From positions 23,190,001-23,254,000 of the forward strand of contig CM065303.1 in the NCBI GenBank assembly GCA_032871835.1: a stretch of DNA of 64,000 bases. Reading direction: 5' to 3'. Each line of letters begins with the position of its first letter. Position 1 is the stretch's first letter. Source of the DNA: Dipteronia dyeriana. Lineage: Eukaryota; Streptophyta; Magnoliopsida; Sapindales; Sapindaceae. A program made the translations under genes and the position numbers. Of the stretch, positions 46,123 to 58,673 are shown piece by piece. The notes below the pieces were generated by a model, which worked only from the letters and a program-made list of their open reading frames with translations, was not told the DNA's origin and made no database searches.

Positions 46123-48722
46123 TGAAGTAGCATACAATGCGTGAGTCTAAAAACCTGGAGGTGGGGTGGTGGTGGTGGTGGTGGTGGTGGTGGGGGGTAA
46201 ATAAATATATAATTACCACTTTTTTTAGTCAAAACAACAATCAAGTGTAAAATACAAAAAATAAATAACACATGATTTTACGTGGAAACCTTCAACAAGG
46301 AAAAACCACGGGCTGATATGTGCACCACACATCCGATCCTCAAATCCACTATTGAATGAAAGTTTACAACCTATGTGGACCTCCCGTCAGACTGTGCATG
46401 GTTACTAACCCTTTCACTCAACCTAAAAGGCCTTAATAGTGATTCTTGATCAACATACATGTGCACTAACAAATTAGTCACAAGACTTACCTCAATGAAA
46501 AGTCAAAACAACCTAAATGAATATGATGAAATATTCAAACATACAAGTAGTGTTAGGCTACAGTAAATGCTTATCTAAGAATTCAAAGATGTCAATAAAT
46601 GCAATTCCTAGATATCAAGGTCTAAATGCAAGTGCAATAAGACCTAACTAGATATAGCTATAAGAGTCTAATATCTAGTTATCAAACAAAAGCCAATCAA
46701 CAAAAGTTGTCATGAAACATGGCAAAGAACAATCAATGCAATTAACAAATGCAATCAATTAAACCTAAACAATGTCTAAATGCAATGCACAGAGATTTAG
46801 CTAGAAGGGTAAAATCGTCTTAAATGCTAGCTATCACTAATCAATGTTCTCAACCAACAATCAACATCACAAGCATGTAATAAAAGCTATTAAACACAAG
46901 AACATGCATTTAATTTGTAATAAAAGCTAAAACCTAGGCATACATGACATAGTAATGAAACAATAGAGCTTAATACATGTAAAGATTACCTAGTCAAGAT
47001 AAAAATGATGTTCCATGCTTGAATGATCCTAGAATGAAGCTATATGATCATGAGATGAAGTTTGGTTGAGTAAAGGTGAGTGTTTTTAGTCTTTCACTCT
47101 CTATAAAAGTTTGGTATGTTCTTTTCTCTTCTCTTTTGGTATTGTAGGTCCAAGAATGGGGGGGGGGGGGGGGGAGTTAATCATCACTTTTTTTGTTATG
47201 AAGTCAATATTAAAAATAAAAAAAACAACCCCAATCTAGTTAAAACAACAATCAAGAGTACAATACGGAAAATAAATAACACATGATTTTTACATGGAAA
47301 CCTTCAACAAGGAAAAACCATAGGCTAATATGTTCACCATACATCTGATCCTCAAATCCACTATTGAATGAAAGTTTACAACCTAGATTGACCTCCCATC
47401 AGACTGTACATGGTTACTAACCCTTTCACTATACCCAAAAGGCCTTAATAGTGACTCTTGATCAACATACTTGTGCACTAACAAATTAGTCACAAGACTT
47501 ACCTCAATGAAGAGTCAAAACAACCTAAGATGTCAATAAATGCAATTCCTAGATATCAATGTCTAAATTCAAGGGCAATAAGACCTAACTAGATATAGCT
47601 ATAAGAGTCTAATATCTAGTTATCAAACAAAAACCAATCAACAAAAGTTGTCATGAAACATGGCAAAGAACAATCAATGCAATTAACAAATGCAATCAAT
47701 TAAACCTAAACAATATCTAAATGCAAAGCATAGAGATTTAGCTAGAAGTGTAAAATCGTCTTAAATGCTAGATATCACTCATCAATGTTCTCAACCAACA
47801 ATCAACATTACAAGCATGTAATAAAAGCTATTATACACAAGAACATGCATTTAATTTGCAATAAAAGCTAAAACCTAGGCATACATGACATAGTACTGAA
47901 ACAATAAAGTCTAATACATGTATAGATTACCTAGTCAAGATAAAAATGATGCTCCATGCTTGGATGATCCTAGAATGAAGCTAGATGATCATGAGATGAA
48001 GTTTAGTTGAGTAAAGGTGAGTATTTTTGAGTCTTTCACTCTCTATAAAAGCTTGGTCTCTTGAAATGGCTTATTAGACCCACAAGACCAAAAAAGAAGA
48101 GAAGAAAACATATATATGTGGTACCCTAAACGAAGTGACATCTTTTTGAGAAAAGGCAACCAAAACCTGACAGGACCGTTGGCTAGACCGCGATATAGGT
48201 AAGGTGCCCAAACCATGGTACATGCAACAGTGTATCGCCTGGACAACACCGTTGCAAGGACTGTTGTGGTGTACAGGCCGTAGTATGGACAACATGTAAC
48301 GCTTGGGAGACTCGGCTTGGGAGACCACTGTGCATGCAAATAGCACAGGTTGCGGTAGCAGTAACGAGCAGCCTTTGGTAAACACCATTGTGTAGACCAC
48401 GGTAGAGGCAATGCAAGGGGAGCGGTCTAGACCGCGGTTAAGAAGTAAATCCTCTACTAAGGACAAACTAAATTTATAAAACACCCAAGCAAGAGATATG
48501 GCAAAAAGGCACAGAAGGAAGCAATTAAGCATTCATGCAAGATAATCAAAACATATATATGAGTGTGTGCACTAGTATCTCTTCAATCAAGGTTAAGCAA
48601 GTGACATGCCTTTAGAAGCTTGAGCTTGGTCATGAACAAGGATCACCTAAACTACCCTTACATGATAATCCCCAAATGTGGTTGTAAACGAAATGAGCCA
48701 ATCAAAAACCAAGGAACTTACG
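46123..48722 (-). repeat. 3' LTR of the SIRE-like element, with ~1-kb internal duplication
   Basis: The left end TGAAGTAGCATACAATGCGTG matches TGAAATACCCTACAATGAGTG of the 5' LTR. Two similar segments follow: about 46143-47143 and 47145-48050 (both with TCAAAACAACAATCAAG, ATGGTTACTAACCC, AGGCCTTAATAGTGA and CTCAACCAACAATCAACAT). Each has its own G-rich run: (GGT)n at 46162-46190 and poly-G at 47158-47174. The right end (48040-48722) is single copy. Confidence 0.85.
48422..48435. promoter_or_regulatory. Perfect 14-bp palindrome in LTR GC island
   Basis: GCGGTCTAGACCGC. The sister LTR has GCGGTCTATACCGT at 53608-53621, and related forms are at 25087 and 61080. The surrounding island (48180-48430) repeats ACC-(N)-GGT words. 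Confidence 0.6.
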
Positions 48723-48734
48723 ATCTCCCCATTT
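48723..48734 (-). other. Polypurine tract of the SIRE-like element
   Basis: AAATGGGGAGAT on the minus strand, immediately before the 3' LTR start. The second element has a purine-rich AAAGAAAGAGAT at the same place (61908-61919). Confidence 0.7.
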
Positions 48735-50027
48735 GGCTATTTCGTGACAAAACCACCACTCACATATCATCCTCACAAAAAACAAAGACAAATGGTCAAC
48801 AAACACATTATACATTCCAAAGAGATAACTAAGGCTAAATCTTCAAATCTTCCATCTCTTGTAGAATAACCATCCCTACAAAACAAGAAAACTACACTTT
48901 CCAAGACAAGTGTATGTGAGGTGATCAAGAGAGATAAAAATAAAAGCAATTTGCATACAATAAAAAAAAACAAGCAACATACAACAACAATGCAAATGCA
49001 AATGCAAATGCCCCCCCTAAATAGGTCAAACTCCCCCTAAATCCACACTAGTCCCTTTTTTTTGTCACAAGATAGACAAAGGAGTATTCCCCAAGCGGGT
49101 CACTTAGCAAAGAGAGATATTTGCAAGATAAATGCATAATCATATACAACAACTTTAAACAATTTAATTAAGTGAAAGAGAAGAGCAAGGAGTTTTGATT
49201 TTAAGAAAATGTGTGAAGGTATTGCCTTGAATGAAAGACATGCAACATCAACTTTCAAAAGCATGGTATTTGGCAAAGTAAATATCAAAAGAGGTTCCAC
49301 AAGAAGTCAAACCAATTTGCACCCTTTTGTCATTTGTAAACAAGATAAAATATTTGGAAACATTTAAATCACACAAACAAGCAATTGTTTCAATCCTTAA
49401 TGATCAACCAAGACATGGATATAAAATCTTTATTGATTGTTGGATATGAAATCCTTATTGGTCGTTGCCTTGTTCAACCATTAAGAAGAGAGACAATTAT
49501 AAATTGGATGAGACATCCTTATTAGTTGAATGGACACAAGGTCCCTATTAAGTTTAGCCATGTCAATTTCATTCACACACATTTGCACATAAATACTTCA
49601 TGCATAATATTTAAGCATGTCAAACTCAAGTTCACATGAACATAGAGATAAATTTTGGGTCAATCAAATGTACTTTCAATCAATTTTGCTAGACCAAAAA
49701 TGCATTTTTGAATATAAATGAGACATGTATTTCAAACAAGGAAAAGACACACTTATTGAATAAAAATTCATATAATAGCATATGCAACCATGATACTCAA
49801 CTAATTAATTAAAGAGATTAAAATTGAACAATTATTTATGCTTATTGTAATATGGGGTCAATCTAAAAAAAACAAAAGGGGATATGAGTCCCTATAGACC
49901 TACCAAGTCCATTAGACCTAGTTTAATCTATAGATGAAACCTTGGAACAATAGCACGTGTTTTCATCTTTTATAATCCACTTAGGTGACACATTGTCATT
50001 TCTAGTGGTCAAGGTTATCATATTTCT
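48735..50027. other. Non-coding 3' region of the gag-only element
   Basis: No pol domain can be read on the minus strand. The region is homologous to 61920-63107 in the second element (shared words GGCTATTTC(A/G)TGACAAAAC, CAAGGAGTTTT, GGTATTTGGCAAAG, CAAACCAATTTG(C/T)ACCCTTTTGTC). A second purine-rich motif (AGGGGGAGTTTGACC, minus) is at about 49026-49040. Confidence 0.7.
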
Positions 50028-52081
50028 CCTAGGATCATTGACTTTAGATTCCTAGGCACATGAATATTGACTCTATACCTATTTCTTTCAATCATGCTCT
50101 TAGTTCTACACATGTTAATATATTTGAAGCAATTTGGTCTAATATGACCATCAACACCACAAAAATGACATGTATGAAAAAAAATGAGGGGTCATACCAT
50201 TCCTTTGTGAGGACAAAGGTGTTGTCCATGTCTTTGAGCTTTCCTTTAGTGTTGTAATGGTTTTATTCTCCTTTGTTGTTGAGTTAGAGAAGATTGCTTC
50301 ATTGATTGAACTTGCATGAATTGCTTCTTGGCTTGGTGATATTTGGGTTGTGAGAAGCTTTCTTGATGTGGTTAAGCTTTGGCTTGAGCTTTTGTTGGAA
50401 CCTTGACTTGAGCTTGCTTTAAGGATTCTCTAACTTCAACCCTTCTTGTTGGTTGTTATGGGATTTGAACTTCTTTCACCTCTTGACTCTTGATAATACT
50501 AGTATTCTTCAAGGAAGTGGTATACATGCCTTCTACATACCTTAAGCCTTTCTTATCACTAGGGCTCTTCCCACTTGATAACATTTTGTCAAGTTTCTCA
50601 GTTTCGGAGGTCATATTGGAAGTTAACTATTTTATCTCTCTAAGTTTCCCCTTCAAGCTTTCTTCACTCTTCTTAGCAATGACAATCTCCAGCTTTAAAC
50701 TTTCTTCCATATCACTTCCACTCTTCACTTACTCACTCAAGTGAGTCATCTTGAAAGTCAATTCAAGATTCTCCATTTTTAACTTTTGAATCTTCTTCTT
50801 CTTCTTCAATCTAGAGCTTTGAAAGTGCTCTATGAACCCTTCAAGATCTATGTTTTCTACATTTCCACTTGTAGAATAAGATGAAGAATTCTTATCACTA
50901 GAGTCATCACTAGTGTCTCTTGTTATCACATTTGCAACACTTCCATAAGTATTTTCATCGATCACACTTCTAGCTACTTTATCTTCAATCTCTCCTTTAG
51001 AGTCACAACTTAAGGCCATGTTGCATTTTTCTACATCTTTCACGAAAGAGGCTCCAAAAGCCGTGTAATTAAGTACAAGCTCTTCATTACTTGAAATTTT
51101 TTCTTCAATCTCACTATCGCTCAAAACAGTTGCCATAGCCTTTCCTTTTTCTTTTCTACAAATTGGCACACTCGGAAGCAATGTGACCAAACCCACTACA
51201 CTCAAAACATTGAATGCTTTTCTTGGAATCCTTCATAGAGTCCCTCTCTTGTGTTTTCTCCATATTTTTGAAGTGAGTCTTCTTCTTGAAGTCATTCTCC
51301 TTGGAGTTATAACCACTCTTTTGAAGCTTCAAAAATTTCTTAAATCTTTTCACCATCAAGGCCATATCCTCATCCGAGTCATCCTCCTCATTCTTTACAT
51401 TGGAGGTCTTTAATGCTATACTCTTTTTCTTCTTTGGAGGTGTAGGTGTAGGTGTAGAAGTCCACCTAGCCTTATAGGCTAGAAGCCTTCCAATCACTTC
51501 ACTAGGCTTCATTTCCTTGTAGTCGACTCAAATCTCTTGGGTAGTAACCTCATGATCTCTTGCTTGATTCTTCTATCCAAGTATGGTTCACTAAGTTGAT
51601 GGCTTTGATTCACAATATCCATCAACTTTACTTGGAAGTCATTAAAGCACTCATCCTCCTCCATCCTAATCATCTCAAATTGTGTTTGGAGGACTTAAAG
51701 TTTGAATTCCTTGACCACTTCTATTCCTTCATGAGTCGTTTATAGAATCTCCCAAGCCTCCTTTGCATTCCTAGTGTTTTGAACCAACTTGTATTGATTG
51801 TCATCAATGGCACACAATATGGCATCCATTGCCTTGTTGTTCCACTTAGAAGCTTCAAATTATTGTGTGCTCCATTAAGACTTAGGCTTAAGGACTTCAT
51901 CTCCATCATCATTGGTCATCTTCGGAAGAGTGTACCCATCTTCAACCGCTATCCATACACGATTATCTATTTGGTAAATATAATACTCTATCTTGCCTTT
52001 CCATGAGGCATAATTATCACCCTTAAGCAAATGTGGTCTTATGCTTGAAGCTCCCTCTTTACTCATCCCAAACTCACTCAT
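50028..52081 (-). pseudogene. SIRE-like Copia gag
   Basis: The start is the ATG at 52081 (MSEFGMSKEG), 137 bp inside the 5' LTR. The N-terminal block RPHLLKGDNYASWKGKIEYY...VWIAVEDGY is the Copia gag (DUF4219/UBN2) entry. The UBN2 part continues in other frames to about 51550 (for example 'KAMDAILCAIDDNQYKLVQNT'), broken by stops. A first zinc knuckle CFECSGFGHIASEC is at about 51225-51180, and a coiled-coil Lys/Glu/Leu-rich stretch at 50830-50730. A second, family-typical knuckle TCHFCGVDGHIRPNC is at about 50190-50145, ending at a TGA at 50028-50030. It would have packaged element RNA. This copy is degenerate. Confidence 0.85.
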
Positions 52082-52198
52082 AGTGTTTGGGTTATAAATG
52101 AGATGCAAATGAAATGCAACAAACAAAATGCAAAAGCAAACAAGCAAAATGCAAAATGCAAGACATATACAAAACACAGATCACCTAAGTATGTCTAG

Positions 52199-52218
52199 GC
52201 ACCGCCTCTGGTACCAAT
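52199..52218 (-). other. Primer binding site of the SIRE-like element
   Basis: Directly after the 5' LTR end (...TTTCA) the minus strand reads ATTGGTACCAGAGGCGGT, close to TGGTATCAGAGC, the initiator-tRNA-Met primer site of plant Copia elements. Confidence 0.75.
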
Positions 52219-53905
52219 TGAAATACCCTACAATGAGTGTGTCAAAGAACCTAGAGGGGGGTAAATAGGTTTTAATCAATATAATTACCACTTTTTCGTT
52301 AAGAAGTCAATATTAAAAAAAAAACAACCCCAATCTAGTCAAAACAACAATCAAGTGTAATATGAAGAAAATAAATAACACTTGATTTTTACGTGGAAAC
52401 CTTGAAAAAGGAAAAACCACGAGCTGATATGTGTGCCACACATCCGATCCTCAAATCCACTATTGTATGAAAGTTTACAACCTAGGTTAACCTCCCGTTA
52501 GACCGTACATGGTTACTAACCCTTTCACTCTACCCAGAAGGCCTTAATAGTGATTTTTGATCAACATGTTTGTGCCCTAACCAATTAGTAACAAGACTTA
52601 ACCTCAATGAAGATTCAAAACATACAAGTAGTGTTAGGCTACACTAAATGCTTATTTAGGAATTCAAAGATGTCAATAAATGTAATTCCTAGATATCAAT
52701 GTCTAAATGCAAGTGCAATAAGACCTAACTAGATATAGCTATGAGAGTCTAATCTCTAGTTATCAAACAAAAGCCAATCAACAAAAGTTGTGATGAAACA
52801 TAGTAAAGAACAATCAATAAAATTAACAAATGCAATCAATTAGACCTAAACAATATCTAAATGCAAAACATGGAGATTTAGCTAGAAAGGTAAAATCGTC
52901 ATAAATGTTAGATATCACTAATCAAGTAAAATCGTCATAAATGCTAGCTATCACTAATCAATGTTCTCAACTAACAATCAACATCACAAGCATGTAATAA
53001 AAGCTATTAAACATAAGAACATACATTTGATTTGCAATAAAAGCTAAAACCTAGGCATACATGACATAGTAATGAAACAATAGAGTCTAGTACATGTAGA
53101 GATTACCTAGTCAAGATAAAAATGATGTTTCATGCTTGGGTGATCCTAGAATGAAGCTAGATGATCATGAGATGAAGTTTGGTTGAGTAAAGGTGAGTGT
53201 TTTCGAGTCTTTCTCTCTAGAAAAGCTTATTCTCTAAAAAATGGTTTCTTAGACTAGTAAGACCAAAAGAGAAGAGAAAAGAACATATATATATGGTGCC
53301 CTAAACGAAGTGACATCTTTTTGAGAAAAGGCAACGGCAACCAAAACCCGACAGGACCGTTGGCTGGACAGTGGTATAGGTAAGGTGCCCAGATCGCGGT
53401 ACAAGCAATGGTGTATCTCCTGGACCACACCGCTGCATGGATCGCTGTGCATGCACGTGCACAGGCCACAGTATGGACAACATGTGATGCCTGGCAGACT
53501 CCACTTAGGATACCGCTGTGCATGCAAATAGCACAGGCCGGTAGCAGCAATGTGTAGCCTCTGGTAATCACTGATGTGTAGACCGCGGCGGAGACAATGC
53601 ATTGAGAGCGGTCTATACCGTGGTAAAAAGGAAAATCCTCTACTAAGGGCAAACTAAATGCATAAAACACCCAAACAAAAGATATGGAAAAAAGGCACAC
53701 AAGAAGCAATTAAGCATTCATGCAAGATAATCAAAACATGCATATGAGTAAGTGTGTGCACTATTATCTCTTCAATAAAGGTTAAGCAAGTGACATACCT
53801 TTAGAAGCTTGATCTTGGTCACGAACAAGGATCACCTAAACTACCCTTATATAAGAATCCCCAGTTGTCAACGAAATGAGCCAATCGAAAATCGAGAAAC
53901 TTACA
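52219..53905 (-). repeat. 5' LTR of the SIRE-like element, 1687 bp
   Basis: TGAAATACCCTACAATGAGT...AAACTTACA on the plus strand. It contains the CCTAGAGGGGGGTAAATAGG motif, one copy of the segment duplicated in the 3' LTR, and a GC island at about 53340-53630. It differs from the 3' LTR by roughly 10 percent over a 300-bp block compared by eye. Confidence 0.88.
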
Positions 53906-53910
53906 GGTAA

Positions 53911-54504
53911 CATAAATAGACCTAAATCATCGTAGCCTTATAGACATTTTACAACGCACGGTAGACGTTGCGTTAAACATTAACTAGCCTTAGACATGAT
54001 AACTAATGTTTATGAATATCACTTTTATATTTTTATCATATCCAAGAGGTGTCCTACTTGATACAACATATTTCAATAGGATTGTTTTTCCTGATCTGTT
54101 GAGTAGATCTCGTTGAATACATATCTTTAGCGAATATAACTCTAGTTCATCAAGACTCTTGGTCGAGTGGGTTTCCTTAATTGAGTGGGTTTATTCGGCG
54201 TGTACGTATCTGGCTACTAGTTTGACTGTTTTTGGTGACGTTACCAGTCCTTCTTTGACTATGTGACATGGCCTAGTCAAAGCTTATATTTTGAATTTTG
54301 ATGACGTGTCCTTATAGAGGAAAAACCCCTATAACAAATACCTACAATGCAAGATTGGTTTAATGAACTTCGATGTAGATAGACTCGAAAATTTTGAACT
54401 GATAGAACAAGTAGACAGCACTTTACATCAGAAAAACACTTGAATAAACTTGTGCTATAGTAGTATAATTTTTAACAAATCTAGATTACGAGACTTGAAG
54501 GGTG
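53911..54504. other. Spacer
   Basis: No gene or element recognised. Confidence 0.5.
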
Positions 54505-55575
54505 GGCTATGAAATTTTTACAAGGTTATTAACTAAACAACATAAAGGACAGGGGGGGGGGGGGGGGGGTGAATAGGTACTATTTTTTTTAAAAAAAATT
54601 GATACTTTTGTCAAACACTTGATGAGCATACAAATTAACAATTAACACAAATATCAATATATAACAACTATCAATACACCACCCTTAGTCTACAAACATA
54701 AATGTAAAAGTATGTAATACACTTAACACCTATATAAAACAAGAAATAATGTATCTTATATACAAGTATATTCCATGAAGAGCAAATTCCACAAGTTGAA
54801 CTTCGAATATTAAAATGTAAATTCACTAAGTAGAACTTTACAACGTGATATAGAATTTCACAAGATACAATGTTTACACATTACAAAGATATAAGAGACA
54901 AATGTTGATTCAATAAATAATGTGTGTATCTCTTTCTCTACAAAAATCTTGTTTACAAATAAGTAAAGAAATGTAGATCTTAACCAGGATATATTAATCA
55001 CATATACATAATATAAAGAGATAGAGATAAAGACATTTGACACATCGTTTTTACATGGAAAAACCTTCGTAGAGGAAACATCCACGGGTTGAATCCACAA
55101 CCACCGGTAAAATAACTTTCACTAGTTGGATAAAAGTACATCATCATAAGTGACCAATCCACATGATACACTTCCTATTGGATATCCCTTCTATCCTACA
55201 CGCAAGCCTTTTACTAATAAAAGTTTTGCCTCTTTGCTTGACTATCCGGATCACCCCGACCCTAGTCAAGATTCCTTGCTTAGCTATCCGGATCACCCTA
55301 ATCCTAGTTAAGACTATTTGCTTAGCTATCCAGATCACCCCGATCCTAACCAAGAGTCCTTGCTCAAATCGAAGATACAAACTCCAATATGAGACTTCTA
55401 CCTTTTGCAAGACAAATGATCTAAGTAAAATGCAAATGATGCAAACACATGCAACATAGAATGTATGATCAATATATCCTATGGAAACTAAAAATGAACA
55501 ATGAGTACACAAAGTATGATTTTCTAGTTTACAATCCCAAAACAATGTAATCATACAAATGATGCATGTACATAT

Positions 55576-57008
55576 TGTTGGGGTTTATGCCCTAAAGATG
55601 TAATTTGTAAATGGATTTATGAAATAAATAAAAGAAAAGTTCAATTCATTCATGTTGTGTTGTTTATTTTATAACTTGTGCATATATTTAACACCCAAGA
55701 TTGTCGGATGTAATCTCGAACTATGTATATGAGTATCATATACTGATGGATACAATAAGAGACGTGCAATATAAAGTGTCTATAGATAGCAAATAAAGCT
55801 GGGTACTTTATTTGTGGTTAATCTATAGTTGCGGTTCATTCCGTAATGTACGATGATTCTATCCTGAATCATTCATATGAGATATGGGAATGGAGGCACC
55901 TTGTATGATGTGATCATATAGGACTGGGCCATGATCTATATGAATCTCTCACCAATATCCGTTTACTGATGTGATTCATATATATCAACTAATGATGGCT
56001 ATATGTGGGTGATCTTAATCCTGAGTGTCTTATCGACTCCTTCAAGTTAAATCGTGGTCTTTGATATACCATGGGTGAGGTCAGATGCATTTCCTGATCA
56101 ATATACTCCGTACGTTGGGATTACGGTTTGGCTTATGGCTGGAAAAGTTTGTACACAATAGTGGAATCCACTATTTCTTATGAGAAGTAGATGGTAGTTC
56201 CCAGCTTGGACATTATGAGCGCTCTCCTAATTCCGTGAGGAAATAAGATTTATTGTCCATTAGAGAATCAATGGTACTTAAAGAATATATGTAATTAGAG
56301 GGGTATAACAGACATTATGACCCAACTCTAATTATGAACTATTGTGGAGGATCACACGATGTGTAATAGCTATATCAATGGACACCGAGTAATATCGGTC
56401 TATGTAAAAGCGTCTACAGTTGAGAGAGTGCAGCTTCGGGTTTTTAGTGGAATAACACCGGAGTTAATAATCAAGAAATATTAATTAAAGAGTTTAATTA
56501 ATGATTTCGAGGATTATTGAAGCTCAAAATACTGTGGGTTCATTAGGTCCCTTGCTAGCTCGATCGACTTAGGTAACAAGGGTCACGACTAATTAATTGG
56601 ATTGTCCAATTAATTGTGTTACAAAAGTAACACGTATATATATTCATGAATTAATTGAATAATGAGGTTATTTAATAAATGAATGTTAATAGTTAAATTA
56701 ATTAAATAATTAGATTATTTAATTATATTTATAATTATGAATTATTAATTAACTATTAATTGGAGGGTGTTAGTTGATATATGAATTTAGGTGAAGATAA
56801 AATAATAGGATTATTTTATCTTACTAAATCATTTATCTAAGTATTTGAATTTAAGTTTAAGTTTAAAATACTTATTATCACTTTTAATATATTAGATATA
56901 TTTGAAAAGGATAATTAAAAGATATATATCAATTATAACACAAGAGATTGCATTGGATGCAAATTGGTGTGTGCACATATATAAGTGTTTGTATAGGATA
57001 CAAACAAA

Positions 57009-57079
<71 letters not shown>

Positions 57080-57626
57080 AATAAATGCAAGTGCAGGCGT
57101 GAAAGAAAAAGTTTAAGAAAAAAAAATTGATTTTGTTTTTTTGGTGTGTACCTGATACACACGCAAAAAGAAAAAAAGGCATAAGTTTTGCATTAGATGC
57201 AATTTATGTGTGCATGAGATCAATTCACCAAATTGAGAAGAAATGGTTTCTTCAAGTATTTTATCTACATCCTCTATTCAAGTTCTAAGACCATGACGCG
57301 TCCACATACAGTTACCAGTCTCGGGAGATAGCGAGGAAGATCGAGTGGTTCAGATAGGTGCAAATCGTAAAGTGAAAGAGCCTCCAAACGTTGGTAAGAT
57401 TGGTTCAGACATGAGCATATCGTAAAGTGAAGGAGCCTCCAAACGTTGGTAAAATTTTATTTTTCTGATTATATCGATTTCAATTACATGTGTTTACATA
57501 TTGTATGGATTAGTTTCAAAAAATAATTACTATCTCAAGCTCACTGGTCCCAGATACAAATTATGATCTGTATTAAAAAATTTAAAACCTAGTTCCGCTG
57601 CGTAACCGGTGAACGGGGTTCCAATA
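55576..57626 (+). mobile_element. Nested Copia-type solo LTR, ~2051 bp (TSD CATAT/TATAT)
   Basis: It begins TGTTGGGGTTTATGCCCTAA and ends near GGTTCCAATA after a TTCCGCTGCGTAACCGG motif typical of Copia LTR 3' ends. Flanks are CATAT (55571-55575) and TATAT (57627-57631). The host LTR sequence continues on both sides. It is related in style to the solo LTR at 6838-9131. The final CA appears as TA. Confidence 0.75.
57011..57068. repeat. (AT)n microsatellite
   Basis: About 29 AT units inside the nested LTR. Confidence 0.95.
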
Positions 57627-58588
57627 TATATGAAATGCATGGATAAATTACACTTCATGAAGAACTAGACATAGGCATGAAGACATTCAAGATGTTGTAG
57701 CCTAACTCTTAAAAACATGAACAACAATCTAGAACATGCAAAACACCAAATACATGTACTAAGAGTCTAAGACCTAGATTTCATTCATATCTCTAAAGCT
57801 TGAAAACGTTACATATTTATGAAGTACATTTTCAAGACTTTAGAACTAAAAAAAAACATGTTAGATTCACAAGATATGATCAATTAAAATCTAACAATTA
57901 TCTAGAGCATATTTTTCTCACAATAGTCAAATAAAACCAAAATATCAAATGTGTTAATCCTATATATGTTCAACTAAAAAAATTAGCAGTTCAACTAAAA
58001 AAACCTAGCACATGTAGGGACTATTTATCATAAAAAATATTCAATTGTACCACAAATAGTTCTAAATAGAAAGCTAGCACAATATAACTCACAAACATGT
58101 GAAAACATAGGTATTAAGAAAATCTAACTCAACATACATGTTTCTAATCAAGTTCAAACTAGCCTAAAAAGAGTCTCAAACTCTAATCAGCGTATACACA
58201 AGAAACATACATATATAGAAGAAGAAAACCCAAGGTAATTAAAGACTTTGAAGATACAAACTCAAGAGAATATTCAATACCTTTAGAAAAATGTGCAGTT
58301 TCGATTTTTGGTGAAGAGCTACCAGAAAACATAAAAATAAATGACTCAAGCTCTCTTGGAGATGATAGAGGTCTCTCCTATAAAGATTCTTCAACTTGAA
58401 TCACTCAAATCGAACTCCGAATGAGAAAATTATGGTGTTCGAAAGTTGAGAAAAATGGAGAGAATTTCTGCACACTAGTTTTTCAAATTTTCTTCTTATA
58501 ATGAAATGTGGGAGGGAAAATAAATTTAAAGAAGAGGAAATAAAAACAATTTGAAGCTGCCAATAAGGATGTACAACCTCTGCATCCA

Positions 58589-58673
58589 GTGGAGGTGTGT
58601 GGCCTCCACAGAGGCAAAGGGCACTCCTTCTCGTGGAGGCCACGCGCCTCCACGGGGAGGGGTGCATGGCACC
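58589..58673. promoter_or_regulatory. Hairpin-rich GC island in U3 of the LTR
   Basis: Palindromes: GTGGAGG/CCTCCAC with a 7-base loop (58589-58609), CGTGGAGGC/GCCTCCACG with loop CACGC (58632-58654), and GGTGC/GCACC with loop ATG (58661-58673). Flanking CACCTC(C)TCTTCCCTT(T)G and CGGCCTCCAA(A)CTCCGA match the island of the LTR at 12976-15186, so the two islands can be aligned. Confidence 0.75.

Larger units (their letters stand above)
46123..53905 (-). mobile_element. SIRE-like Copia element, gag only (TSD GGCAA/GGTAA)
   Basis: On the minus strand: 5' LTR 53905-52219, primer site, gag 52081-50028, about 1.3 kb non-coding, polypurine tract, 3' LTR 48722-46123. The flanks GGCAA (46118-46122) and GGTAA (53906-53910) match at 4 of 5. 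The internal part is only 3.5 kb, and no protease, integrase, RT or RNase H was found. An equivalent layout at 59639-64000 indicates that the pol-less form is shared. The 3' LTR contains an internal duplication of about 1 kb. Confidence 0.88.

Noticed and set aside
56902..57162. Tyr/Ile-repeat proteins
   Set aside because: Translations of the (AT)n microsatellite.
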